A stretch of 64,000 nt of DNA, taken from contig CM028129.1 in assembly GCA_016271365.2 (NCBI GenBank), positions 458,442,501 through 458,506,500 on the forward strand, given 5' to 3'. Position 1 is the first letter of the stretch, and every line of letters begins with the position of its first letter. The translations under genes and the position numbers were made by a program. The stretch is from Neoceratodus forsteri (lineage: Eukaryota > Chordata > Ceratodontiformes > Ceratodontidae). This document shows positions 11,588 to 20,700 of the stretch, in pieces. The notes below the pieces were generated by a model. It saw nothing but the letters and a program-made list of their open reading frames with translations, did not search any database and was not told the DNA's origin.

Positions 11588-11629
11588 CTTTTATTATTAT
11601 ATGGTAATGTACATCAAAATCCAGGACCT
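11588..11629 (+). other. 2A-like recoding motif in LINE copy A
   Basis: In the frame leading into the endonuclease, the sequence encodes LLLLYGNVHQNPGP and then Met. The general 2A pattern is a hydrophobic run, then G-D-V/I-E-x-N-P-G-P. Here Asp is Asn and Glu is His, so this copy is probably weak or inactive, but NPGP is intact. 2A sequences make the ribosome skip the Gly-Pro bond, and they are known from endonuclease-type non-LTR retrotransposons. Confidence 0.7.
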
Positions 11630-13325
11630 ATGGCTTCCAGTGCTTCTAAACCCTGTACTGCAACTGGCCTCCGCTATGCATCCTTAAACATTTGCTGTCT
11701 CCTAAAGAAATCTGCTGCCCTCCAGTGCTGGGTCATTCAACATAAATCTAACATAATTGCACTGGTAGAGACTTGGCTCTCCAAATCTACCCCTGACTCC
11801 ACTATCACCCTCCCTGGATATACCATCTACAGGAAAGACCAAGTAGGCAAATGTGGTGGTGGTTGCACACTGCTCGTATGGGACTCCCTTATAGGTCAGG
11901 CTCTCCCAGCTCCTAAACTTGATTATGGAGCTCAAGCCCTCTTAAAAATCACACCTGACCCCACCTGAGGCCCTCTCTTCCTCACGGTCTCCTACGTACA
12001 TCCGAGGAATCAAAACCAAGTGGTCCAGTCCCTCATTGACTACCTCACATAGATACATAGATACATAGACAGTGTTGGCAGATGAGGGCCTATAGCCCAC
12101 CCAGTCTGCCCATTTAAGTTTGTAAGTTCAGTTTATGTTTTCCAGGAAGTCTGTTGCCCCTTACCCCTGACCTCCAGAATTCCTTTATGTCTATCCCATG
12201 CATTCTTAAATCCGTGATTGTTTCAGCCCCCACCACTTCTTCTGGCAGGGTGTTCACTTGTCCACCACCCGTTCTGTGAAGAAATTCTTCCTCACGTTTC
12301 CTCTAGATCGTCCTCCCTCCAACTTCATCCCATGCCCTCTAGTCCTGGAACATCTTTTTCGCTTAAAATAGTGCATTCCTGCACCCTGTTCCTCCCTGTA
12401 AGATACTTGTATGTCTCTATCATATCCCCTCTCTCCCTCCTCTCCTCCAGGGAGTACATGTTCAGTGCCTTCAACCTGTCCTCATAGGACTTGTGATGCA
12501 ATCCATGCACCATCTTTGTTGCCCTCCTCTGAACCTTCTCTACCCTGTCTATGTCCTTACGTAGGTAAGGTCTCCAGAACTGCGCAGTGTACTCCAGGTG
12601 CAGCCTCACTAGTGTCTTGTATGGTGGAATTATGACCTCCTTTTCCTGCTGGTGATGCCCCTGCCTATGCATCCCAGCATCCTATTTCTTTACCTGCTGC
12701 CTTGTCACACTGTTTCCCTGCCTTGAGGTCATCAGAGATGATAACTCAAGATCCCTTTCCTGCTTGGTGCATGCTATATCCTCACCCCAACTGATATATT
12801 GTGCCAGGGGTTTTGTGCCCCATATGCATTATCTTGCACTTCCTTGCATTGAATTTCAACTGCCAAACCCTGACCATTCTTCAAGTTTCTGCAGGTCCCT
12901 TCTCATTCTGTCTACACCCTCTGGTGTGTCTACTCTGTTACAGAGCTTTGTGTCATCAGCGAACAGTGAAATTCTGCCTTCTAGGTCCTCGCAATGTCAC
13001 TGATGAAGATATTGAATAGTACATCTATCCCTCACAATGTGGAGCAAGTCATCCTAGGTGATCTCAGTGTTAACTGGCTTGCCTCAACTGCCTCGCATAT
13101 AAGGGACTCCTTTGCTGCCTGAATATGTCCCAGTTAGTCACCCAGCCCACCAGATTCAACCACTCTACTGGCACTAGCACTATCCTAAATGTTGTTATAT
13201 CTAACGCCGGCCATAAAATTTGGGATGTCACTGTCCTCCCAGGCTCTCTTAGTGATCACTCTCCAGTCCTCTGTCTCTGGTCATCCTCCACTCTGAAGCC
13301 ATTGTCCCTGGCCACTCTATGCCAC
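11630..13325 (+). pseudogene. LINE copy A endonuclease domain, interrupted
   Basis: The exonuclease-endonuclease-phosphatase fold is seen in pieces: SLNICCL (Asn strand), ALVETWLSK (catalytic Glu), then after the CR1 insertion VILGDLSVNWL (normally GDFN) and LSDHSPVLCLW (catalytic SDH). A TGA interrupts the frame at about 11966. The reading frame resumes across the CR1 insertion when one CCTCACA duplicate is dropped. A further frame change lies near 13120. In an intact element this domain nicks the target DNA to prime reverse transcription. Confidence 0.8.
12050..13029 (-). mobile_element. CR1/L3-type LINE 3' fragment with target duplication
   Basis: The 3' end, read on the minus strand, lies at 12050, with short ATAGATACATAG repeats. 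CCTCACA flanks both sides (12043-12049 and 13030-13036) and fits a 7-bp target duplication. The minus strand encodes the C-terminal CR1 region (HLEYTAQFWRPYLRKDIDR, then QRRATKMVHGL and EERLKALNMYSLEERRERGD), with frame breaks. It is a 980-bp 5'-truncated copy that landed inside LINE copy A, so it is younger than that host. Confidence 0.85.
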
Positions 13326-13339
13326 TGATTACGCCTCGG

Positions 13340-15156
13340 CGGCCTCAGAAAATTAAAACAATACCTAGCCCAGCTAGACTGGTCCACTATCCAGCATGCC
13401 CCTGGCATTTACTCTGCTCTTGACCACTTCACAAATGCCTTCTGTAAGGCTTGTGAACTTTTCGCACCCCTCACCAGGACCCGCTTCAAAAAATGCAATG
13501 CCCCATGGATCACCCCACCCCTCCTCCGGAGACTCAAAAACAGAGATAGTCTCTGGCACATTGCTGTAGAATTTGGAAAGGCATATGATAGACAAGCCTA
13601 CAATGCAGAACACATTAAGTGCACTTGGGCCATTAGGTGGGCCAAGGCAGAGCACTACCAGACCACCCTCGCTTCCACTTGGGGTTCAGCCCGGACCTTA
13701 TAGGATAATATGAAAGAGCTAAATGGGAAGTCCCACTCCCCCCCACCATCTCAGCTCTCCATCAATGGCACCCCCACCACAGATCCACTCCTTATAGTCA
13801 ATTGCCTTAACACTGCCTTCTCTGACCTAAGCTCGGTCCTCCCCAGCAGCTTCTTTGACCCAATTACCACCTCTCTCCCTCTGGTCCTGCATCATCCACC
13901 CTTCTACCCATGCACCCTATCCCCCCAAGAAGCCAGGCCACACGTGCTAAAAGTCTTAAGCAGCAATAACCCTAGCAGTGACCCCCTCGACTCCAGGATC
14001 CTCTGTATGGTCTTGGACAAAGTCCTAGTCCCCGTGACTGACCTTCTAAACCAATCTGTATGCCTGGGTTGGTTCCCAAGTGCTTGGAAAACTGCTGAAA
14101 TCACACCCATACATAAGAGTGGGGACCAGTTCACCCCAACTATTACTGGCTGATCTCCATCCTCCCCCCACTCTCTAAAGCCCTTGAAAAAGTGGTGCTG
14201 ATTCAGCTCTCTGAATACCTAACCAAGTATGACATTAAGTGCCAAGAGCAGCACGGTTTCTGCCCAGGACATAGTACAACCATGGCTCTCCTGGAATTCT
14301 CCCAACACCTGCATGCTGCTCTCGACTCTGGCAGCCTTGCAGGAGCAGTGTTCATTGACCTCTCCAAGGCCTTTGACACTGTCTGTCATCTCCTTCTACT
14401 CAGCTCTCTCCACCAACTTGGCTTCTCTGGCGGTCCCATTTCCTGGTTCTCTAGCTACCTCTCTGCTAGATCCCACATGTCAAGATCAGTGGCTCGCTCT
14501 CCAGCACTCTTCCCATTTGCTCCGGGGTCCCTCAGGGCTCAACCTGGGTCCCATACTTTTTGTCTCTACCGCAACACCCTCCCCAGCTCATGTACCCAGT
14601 AAACTGCTCCTCTCGCTGATGATGCAGTCCTCATTGCCTCACATCCAAATCCACCTCCCTCCAACTATCACTCCAGTATGAACACAACCAAGCCAAAAGG
14701 TGGTTGGCGACCGCGAGACTGGTCATTAACCTAAAGAAAACCAAATCAATGCTGTTCTCCCATCACCAAAATAAAGATAAAAATACCCTCTTGATTATCC
14801 CCAGCACTCTGCACCTGCTAGAACAAGTGACCATATACAAGTACCTAGGCATCACATTCGATACTGCCCTCTCCTTCCACACCCACATTAATGCCCTGTC
14901 ATCTGCCGTTAACTCAAGGATTGGCCTGCTATACCGGCACAGAGACTGCCTCAGGTTTCCCTTAGGCTGGCTATCACCTCCTCTGTCTTGTCCCTCATGG
15001 GCATCTGCTTGCCCATCTACACCACAGCTGACAACACCACCTCTCCAAATCCAACTCTCCATCAGTAAGGCCTGTAGGATCCTGACTGGTGCCCCCAGCC
15101 ACAATCACACCTGCCTTCTCTATACTACCACCAATCTGCTCAACTTTGTGGAGTGA
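13340..15156 (+). pseudogene. LINE copy A linker and reverse transcriptase
   Basis: Several frames are needed. The linker includes CNAPWITPPLLRRLKNRD (about 13495-13550). The reverse transcriptase shows SAWKTAEITPIHKSGD, EQHGFCPGHSTTMALLEF, motif A as AVFIDLSKAFDTV (14347-14385), a degenerate GVPQGSxLGP region near 14520, ADDAVLIAS near 14619 (the Asp-Asp pair is kept) and YKYLGITFDTALSFHTHI. At least three frame changes separate these blocks. The 3' end of the protein runs to 15156 and then degenerates towards the 3' tail. Confidence 0.85.
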
Positions 15157-16170
15157 CTGCTCTACCAGACCTGCCTTCTAGCTAAGAAATCACTGTTACG
15201 ACTCCCCACCGGGGTCTCCACCTCCCTACAGCAGTTATCATCGTCTGTCACCACCTGTAGCTCTGTTAAGGCTACTTTCAAGGTGCACAGATCCAAGACC
15301 TCTCTTGCCCAGAGATCCTCCCACTACCAAGCCCCACCTGGTTCAACTCCCTCCCTAGCTGCATCTCCAAATTGCCAAAATTGGCTCCCTCAAAATAGCC
15401 CTTGAAACATATCTTTTAATACCTGCTGTTGTGGTTGCAACAACTCCCTGTTGTAACCTGTGGTACTCACCGCCTTGCCCCCTGGCTCGACAGTGTCCAC
15501 TGGAGGCCTCTCCTCCCAGACCCACTCCTTCTCTAATAGGTCAAAACAGGGATGTAACCCCTTGTCTTCTCTGAGGACCTACTATATCCATGAGTGTAAC
15601 TCACAGTTTTGTAACACTATGCAACATAAGTAACATACAAACTACTACATTATGTAACCTAAGTGTATCTATATAAAATGTTCCTTTTACTGCACCTGTA
15701 ATGTTATCCTCTGTTTTAATCTGCTGTAATAACAGTCTTGATGTCCCCCCCACAACGAGGTGCCTTTGTAAATGAATCTCTGACTCAAAGGTTGTAAAGC
15801 CGATTTGTAATGAATGAATAAATGAATAAATATGCTAAATCAGGTGGGATCAAAACATGCACAGGGAGTCAGTACTCATGATAGCCCCTAAGTTCACTCT
15901 TGAATTTTTTATGGGTCTCGGCCTGCCTGAGCACCAAGGAAGAAATATTTAAAAGCTTAGGTGCCATATGCCCAATAGCACTAGTCCCTTTAGAGGTATG
16001 ATATCTAGGGACTTTTAGAAGCAACTTGTTCACTGACCGAATCCCAAGAGTAGAGGTTATAGGAGTGAGACACATGTCCAGAGGTTTTGGTACATTTAGC
16101 CTAAGGATAGAATCAGTCAGGGGCCCAGGTAGTACTGCCTAGATGCAAAGGGAGAGCCACCCAAGGTCAG

Positions 16171-17932
16171 CATATATAGAAACATAGAAACATAGACTTT
16201 GACAGCAGATAAGGACCACTTGGTCACCCAGTCTGCCCGTTTCCTACCTATTGGATAAGTTGCAGATTCTAGTTAACCAACAGCCTACTTCCTGCAACCC
16301 CACTATAATTGCCTTATGTCTGTCCCATGCATGTTTGAATTCCCCACTGTTTTAGACCCCAAAACTTCTCCAGGAAGGTGGTTCCAGCCATCCATCACTC
16401 TCTCCATGAAAGAATTTCCCTCACATTACCCCTGAGCTGTCCCCCCCCTAACTTTAGAATTGTGCCCCTTGTTCTTACACATCTCTTTTTCTGAAAGATG
16501 CTACCCTCCTGGACCTTGTTGATTCCCTTGAGGTACTTAAAAGTTTCTATCATGTCCCCCTTGTCCCTCCTTTCTTCAAGGGTATACATATTAAGCTCCT
16601 TAAGTCTCTCTTCATATGGTTTCTGATGTAGACTCTGCACCATTTTAGTTGCCCTCCTCTGGACTGCTTCCATCCTGTCTATGTCCTTGCATAGATGCGG
16701 TCTCCAAAACTGCACGCAGTACTCCAGATGGGGTCTCACCAACTGTCTGTACAGAGGGATAACCATTTCCTTTTTTCTACTTGTGATGCCCCTCCCTATG
16801 CATTCCAGTATCCCCCAGCTCTCCTTACTGAGTTCTCACATTGCTTACCCACCTTTAGGTCATCTGATATGACTATACGCAGATCCCTTTCCATTATTAT
16901 TGTTGTTAGTACCTCTCCTGCTATTGCATACTCTTCTCCTGGATTTTTATTTCCCAGGTGCATTACTTTGCACTTCTTTGCATTGAATCTAAGTTGCCAT
17001 ATGTCTGACCATTCATCCAACCTTGCCAAGTCCCTTCTCATCCTTTCTATCCCCCTTGTGTATCAACTTTGTTACAGATCTTTGTGTCATCTGCAGAGGC
17101 ATACCTTTCCTTCCAGACCCTCTGCAATGTCACTATAAAACGTTAAAGAGGACTGGACCCAGTACTGAGCCCTGAGGTACTCCACTAGTAACCCCCTTTC
17201 TTCAGAATGTGTTCCATTCACTATTACCTTCTGTGTCCTGTTGTGCAGCCAGTTTGCTACCAGCCTACCACCCTGGGACCCACTCCCAGGCTGGCTAACT
17301 TGATTATTAATCTTTTGTGTGGGACTGTGTTAAATGCCTTGCTAAAGTCTAGGTAGGCCATATCCACAGCCCCTCCCTGGTCTATTACTTTGGTCACCCA
17401 GTCAAAGAAATCGATTAGATTCATCTGACATGACCTTCCTGCTGTGAATCCATGCTGCTTTGGGTCCTGTGTCCCGCTGGCCTCTAGGTACTCAACAATT
17501 CTTTCTTTCAGAAGTGATTCCATCATTTTCCCCACCACTGAGGTCAAACTAACAGGTCTGCAGTTTCCTGCTTCTGCCTTGCTCCCACTTTTGTGAAGGG
17601 GAATCACATCTGCTCTCCTCCTGTCCTCAGGTACCACCCCATCTTCCCATGATTTGTTAAAAAGTGTGGTTAGTGGTGTCACTAGGTTCTCTCTTAGCTC
17701 TTTTAGGATTCTAGGGTGAATCCCATCAGGCCTCATTGCTTTGTCCACCTTGAGTTTTAGGAGTTTTTTCAGGACTCTTTCTTCTTTAAATGGACTGACG
17801 TCAACCCCACTATCCAGAGTGCTTCTATTGTTTGGTTTGGGTAACTCCTCCTCTTCTTCTTTTGTGAATACTGAGCAATGGTGCTTTAGTCTCATGGCCA
17901 AGATGCGTATCAATATATGTTATTGTAAGTAA
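16171..17932 (-). mobile_element. CR1/L3-type LINE inserted in LINE copy B
   Basis: The 3' end, on the minus strand, is at 16171-16200, with the short repeat ATAGAAACATAGAAACATAG. The element is about 1.76 kb and 5'-truncated, and contains most of the reverse transcriptase and the C-terminal region. It divides the C-terminal tail of LINE copy B from the rest. The likely target duplication (ATATAT-like at 16164 and 17912) is short and low-complexity, so weak. Confidence 0.82.
17257..17913 (-). CDS. CR1 reverse transcriptase, 218-codon open segment
   Basis: This is the longest intact CR1 frame in the window. It opens with a linker that includes FTKEEEEELPKPNN. It continues with KLKVDKAMRPDGIHPRILKE, ADVIPLHKSGSKAEAGN, RPVSLTSVVGKMMESLLKER, PKQHGFTAGRSCQMNLIDFF and motif A, MAYLDFSKAFNTVPHKRL. 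It stops before the catalytic Asp-Asp motif, and the protein continues in other frames (16796-17041 and 16395-16766). A KAMRPDG site replaces the common KAPGPDG. It is a degraded fragment, not an expressed host gene. Confidence 0.85.
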   Translation of the reverse strand: MIRILAMRLKHHCSVFTKEEEEELPKPNNRSTLDSGVDVSPFKEERVLKKLLKLKVDKAMRPDGIHPRILKELRENLVTPLTTLFNKSWEDGVVPEDRRRADVIPLHKSGSKAEAGNCRPVSLTSVVGKMMESLLKERIVEYLEASGTQDPKQHGFTAGRSCQMNLIDFFDWVTKVIDQGGAVDMAYLDFSKAFNTVPHKRLIIKLASLGVGPRVVGW

Positions 17933-17949
17933 CATCCCATTTCAGAAGG

Positions 17950-18892
17950 GATGATTTCTGAGCAGCCACAAGGACAGGAGCACAGTAGGTGAGGGAAGGA
18001 ATTAGGATCCCGTTAGCAATGGCAAGTTTAGCACATGGCGTTAGCATATAGCTTGTCTTGTAAGCAGCCCCCAGCTTATTATTTACTGCTTTGCAGGTGG
18101 TTTAGATATGTAGGTTGAAGTCCAGGGATTGGTCCAGCATAATCCCAAGATAATTGAAGGATGACACGGATTCAAGTACAGTTCCTCCTAGGTCATGTAC
18201 GGTCAGGATGAAGGACCAGTTCTGAGCTTAGTAGCCAAGCCAAAACGTATGATTGTCATTTCTTGGCATTCAGGACCAATTTATGGCTGTGGAGCCAGTT
18301 TTGAATGTTCTTGAAATCAGAGGAGAGGGCAAAATTTAGGTTATCAATTTTGGTATCTCTAGTAATATGACAAGATCATCAGCATATAATAGAGATGAGC
18401 AGTTTACCTGGACACCAGGAACATTGTTAATAAATAATGAGAAAAGGAGCTGCCACAGTATAGAGTTTTGGGGTACCCCAACTTTTTGGACGCACAGTGA
18501 AATTTCACCATTTAAGATCTACAAGACAGGTAGCTGTTAAACCAGTCTACAGTCAGAGAGGAGAAACCCATGTTAAGCAGCCCAGGCAGGAGTAAGGGGT
18601 GATCAACCAGGTCAAAAGCCTTGGTTAGGTCGATAAAGATGGCACTGGTAAGGTACCACTCGTCCATATTCGCAAGTACATCAGCGGTAAGTTTTAGCAA
18701 GGCTGTAGAGGTGCTTTGATTCTTTCTGAAACCATGTTGTGCATCTGAAAGCACCTTAAATTTTGTGAGGAATTCAATTGTTTGATTTGCCACAGCTTTT
18801 TCGAGCAGCTTGGACAGGACTGATAGAATAGCAACTGGACGGTGATTATTTATATCCTTCTTGTCCCTTTCTTGAAGACTGAGGTTATGCAA
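17950..18892 (-). pseudogene. LINE copy B reverse transcriptase
   Basis: The minus-strand frame 18892-18512 reads NNHRPVAILSVLSKLLEKAV, DAQHGFRKNQSTSTALLKL and motif A as SAIFIDLTKAFDLVDHPLLL, then stops. Past the stop in other frames are GVPQGSILW-like sequence, LYADDLVILL near 18380 (intact catalytic pair) and YLGIMLDQSLDFNLHI. So the catalytic residues are all present but split by stops. It is expected to be inactive. The match to the reverse transcriptases of copies A and C supports one LINE family. Confidence 0.85.
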
Positions 18893-19272
18893 ACTGTTTT
18901 CCAGATGTCAGGTTCTGTGTAGCAGGACAGGGACAGATTGTAGATTTTTGCTAGAGGAGAGACAATATAAGGAGCAGAAAGCTTAAGAAGGCACGGCTCA
19001 GGGAGGTCTGACCCTACACTGGTATTGTCAGAAATGGATTTAAGAAGTTTGAGGACCTCCAGTGATGTTATAGCCTTAAAATAGAAAGGCGGGGTGTGTG
19101 GAGATATAGAGGAAGGTGTAGTGGGGTATGGTGTCTTGCCCAGGATCTGGGGCCAAGTATGACTTGTCTGGGGTTTAAAGGAGGAGGTATACATGGTCAG
19201 ATCAGAGAACATCACATTAAAAGCATTCACTATCGTGACAGGGTCATTAAAATGAGACCCATTTAGTACCAT
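18850..19272 (-). pseudogene. LINE copy B linker between endonuclease and reverse transcriptase
   Basis: 140 open codons join the two enzymatic domains, including VTIVNAFNVMFSDL (the same phrase pattern as copy A's LLIVNCLNTAFSDL) and SVGSDLPEPCLLK, then SLAKIYNLSLSCYTEPDIWK. The last part is the first conserved reverse transcriptase segment. It overlaps the next block by a frameshift at about 18870. Confidence 0.75.
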
Positions 19273-19526
19273 ATCAGGTGGTGTGCTGTGTTGGGATGTG
19301 CCGAGAAAAGATTTGATGTGTGCCCAGAATTTCCTAGAGTCACATGTGGAGCTGGTAGCAGGTCCTCGCAGTATTTATTTTCATAATCCTGATTTTCTTC
19401 GCAGAGGTTTCTGTGAGCCCAATAAGTGTTAAAATCAGTCATGGACCCAGACTGTTTAAAGCACCTTCAGAAGTTGTCTCTTTACGTAGCTAACATAGCA
19501 GGTCCTTGTGTAGCCACCTGGTATGT

Positions 19527-20279
19527 TTACCTCTGACTCTCGGTGACCTTGGGAGCATGTCGATTTTGAACAAACAAGAATTTGTTGAGGAAGATTTGCA
19601 ATGTCTTGCTAACACAGTTTGTGTGATAGATCTCTGACCAGTCAACAAGGGATACATCCTGAAGAAAAGCATTTACATCCAGGTTTGCAAAGTTTGTGAA
19701 AGTCACATAGCGAAGTGGAGGAGAGGGAGGGGCACTTGCAGTCCATAAACAGAAAGTAGGCGGATGGTCGGTTATAGTATCAGCTAGGATCCCAGATGAA
19801 TACACATGCTTAACGTGGTTTGTGAGTATCCAGTCTAACGCAGTATCTGTAACCAGCAGATTTGTTGTCCTGGTTGGTTCAGTTATTAACTGAGGTAGGC
19901 TATGGCTACTTGCCACTGATGCCAGGGAACTATGATTAGGCCCCAGCCAATTCAGGTTAAAGTCACCTAAGATTATAACCTCAGTATTTTTTATATTTGC
20001 TAGGGACCTGTCGAGTAGGTCCTGGAGCCCAGCCACACCCTCAGAAGGGGGATTGTAGACACAGATGATGGGGAGTTTTTTTGCTCCTAATGCAGCAATG
20101 GTGTGGATGTGTTCGCACGAGGTGGACATGGCCGGGTGATCGTCAGTTTTTATGGAGAGGTGGTCTTTGTAATAGATGGCAACAGCGCCACCACGTTTTG
20201 CCACCACCCTATCTCTCCAGACCAGGGTGTAGTTGGCTGTAGTGCAGAGAGAGTCTGGTACTTTAGGTTTCAGCCACAT
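19527..20279 (-). CDS. LINE copy B endonuclease domain, 250 open codons
   Basis: This is the best-preserved endonuclease of the Rex1-type copies. It shows WLKPKVPDS after the catalytic Glu region, KRGGAVAIYYKDHLSI, IICVYNPPSEG, EVIILGDFNLNWLG (the GDFN metal site), LITEPTRTTN, LDWILTNHVK and DTITDHPPTFCLW, where the usual catalytic SDH appears as TDH. The Glu strand lies just upstream, out of frame. The domain nicks target DNA for LINE insertion. No start codon choice is meaningful here because the protein is broken upstream. Confidence 0.88.
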   Translation of the reverse strand: MWLKPKVPDSLCTTANYTLVWRDRVVAKRGGAVAIYYKDHLSIKTDDHPAMSTSCEHIHTIAALGAKKLPIICVYNPPSEGVAGLQDLLDRSLANIKNTEVIILGDFNLNWLGPNHSSLASVASSHSLPQLITEPTRTTNLLVTDTALDWILTNHVKHVYSSGILADTITDHPPTFCLWTASAPPSPPLRYVTFTNFANLDVNAFLQDVSLVDWSEIYHTNCVSKTLQIFLNKFLFVQNRHAPKVTESQR

Positions 20280-20347
20280 TTCTGTAAGGCAGAGAATGTC
20301 TGGATAATAGCCCTTAATCTACATCTCTAGCTCATCCTTGTGACATA

Positions 20348-20698
20348 TTAGGCTTCTGATATCCGTGTGCAAAAAAATATACCTTTACTAGATATCCCCA
20401 ATCCACCAACTGCTGTGAATTGAGCAGGGGTCCAGGATTGATCAGTATCACCAGATAGCAGGAGTAGTAAAACGGTGAGGAAGCAGAGCCTAACTGGGTG
20501 GAAGACCGAAATATAAATGACCATATGCTTCAATTTTATAAGATCAGCAAGTACTTTGTAAGGAAGTCCTTTGAGAATAGGATAAAATGCCAATAGAGCA
20601 TTGGCCATGGCTTGGCAATAAGTAGATTTGAGAAGCAAAAGTTCTTTTGGTCCCCTCTTTCCCTTGGTAGCCACAGGAGAAGGAAAGAGAGAAGACAT
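20348..20698 (-). pseudogene. LINE copy B N-terminal region ending in a 2A-like remnant
   Basis: 116 codons include a basic start (VATKGKRGPKELLLLK), a hydrophobic region, and FLTVLLLLLSGDTDQ, after which the frame drifts to SWTP. A shift of one base at 20430-20436 restores PGP. The layout (hydrophobic run, SGD, then NPGP) is the same as in LINE copies A and C. This would be the leader released by ribosome skipping in an intact element. Confidence 0.6.
20428..20452 (-). other. 2A-like recoding motif remnant in LINE copy B
   Basis: On the minus strand, GGT GAT ACT GAT CAA encodes GDTDQ, and TCCTGGACCC follows. One missing base separates this from N-P-G-P. It lies directly upstream of the endonuclease, as in the other two copies. 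Confidence 0.6.
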
Positions 20699-20700
20699 TC

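Larger units (their letters stand above)
11080..15834 (+). mobile_element. Rex1/Babar-type LINE copy A
   Basis: A C-rich leader (about 11080-11590) is followed by a 2A-like motif, an apurinic-type endonuclease domain, a reverse transcriptase domain and a short 3' end with AATGAATGAATAAATGAATA (15809-15833). That kind of short terminal repeat is typical of this LINE group. The element is nearly full length but carries many frameshifts and stops. A 980-bp CR1 at 12050-13029 sits in its endonuclease region. The 5' boundary is approximate. Copy A abuts copy B tail to tail at about 15840. Confidence 0.75.
15840..20700 (-). mobile_element. Rex1/Babar-type LINE copy B, minus strand, split by CR1
   Basis: On the minus strand the order is an N-terminal frame with a 2A-like remnant (20698-20348), the endonuclease (20279-19527), a linker, the reverse transcriptase (18892-17950), the CR1 insertion (17932-16171), and the C-terminal tail (16075-15869) with AIGHMAPKLLNISSLVLR and KKFKSELRGY. 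The last block matches the usual end of this family's protein. The 3' untranslated end is missing where copy A's tail begins. The shared sequence at the CR1 insertion is about ATATAT. Confidence 0.75.
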
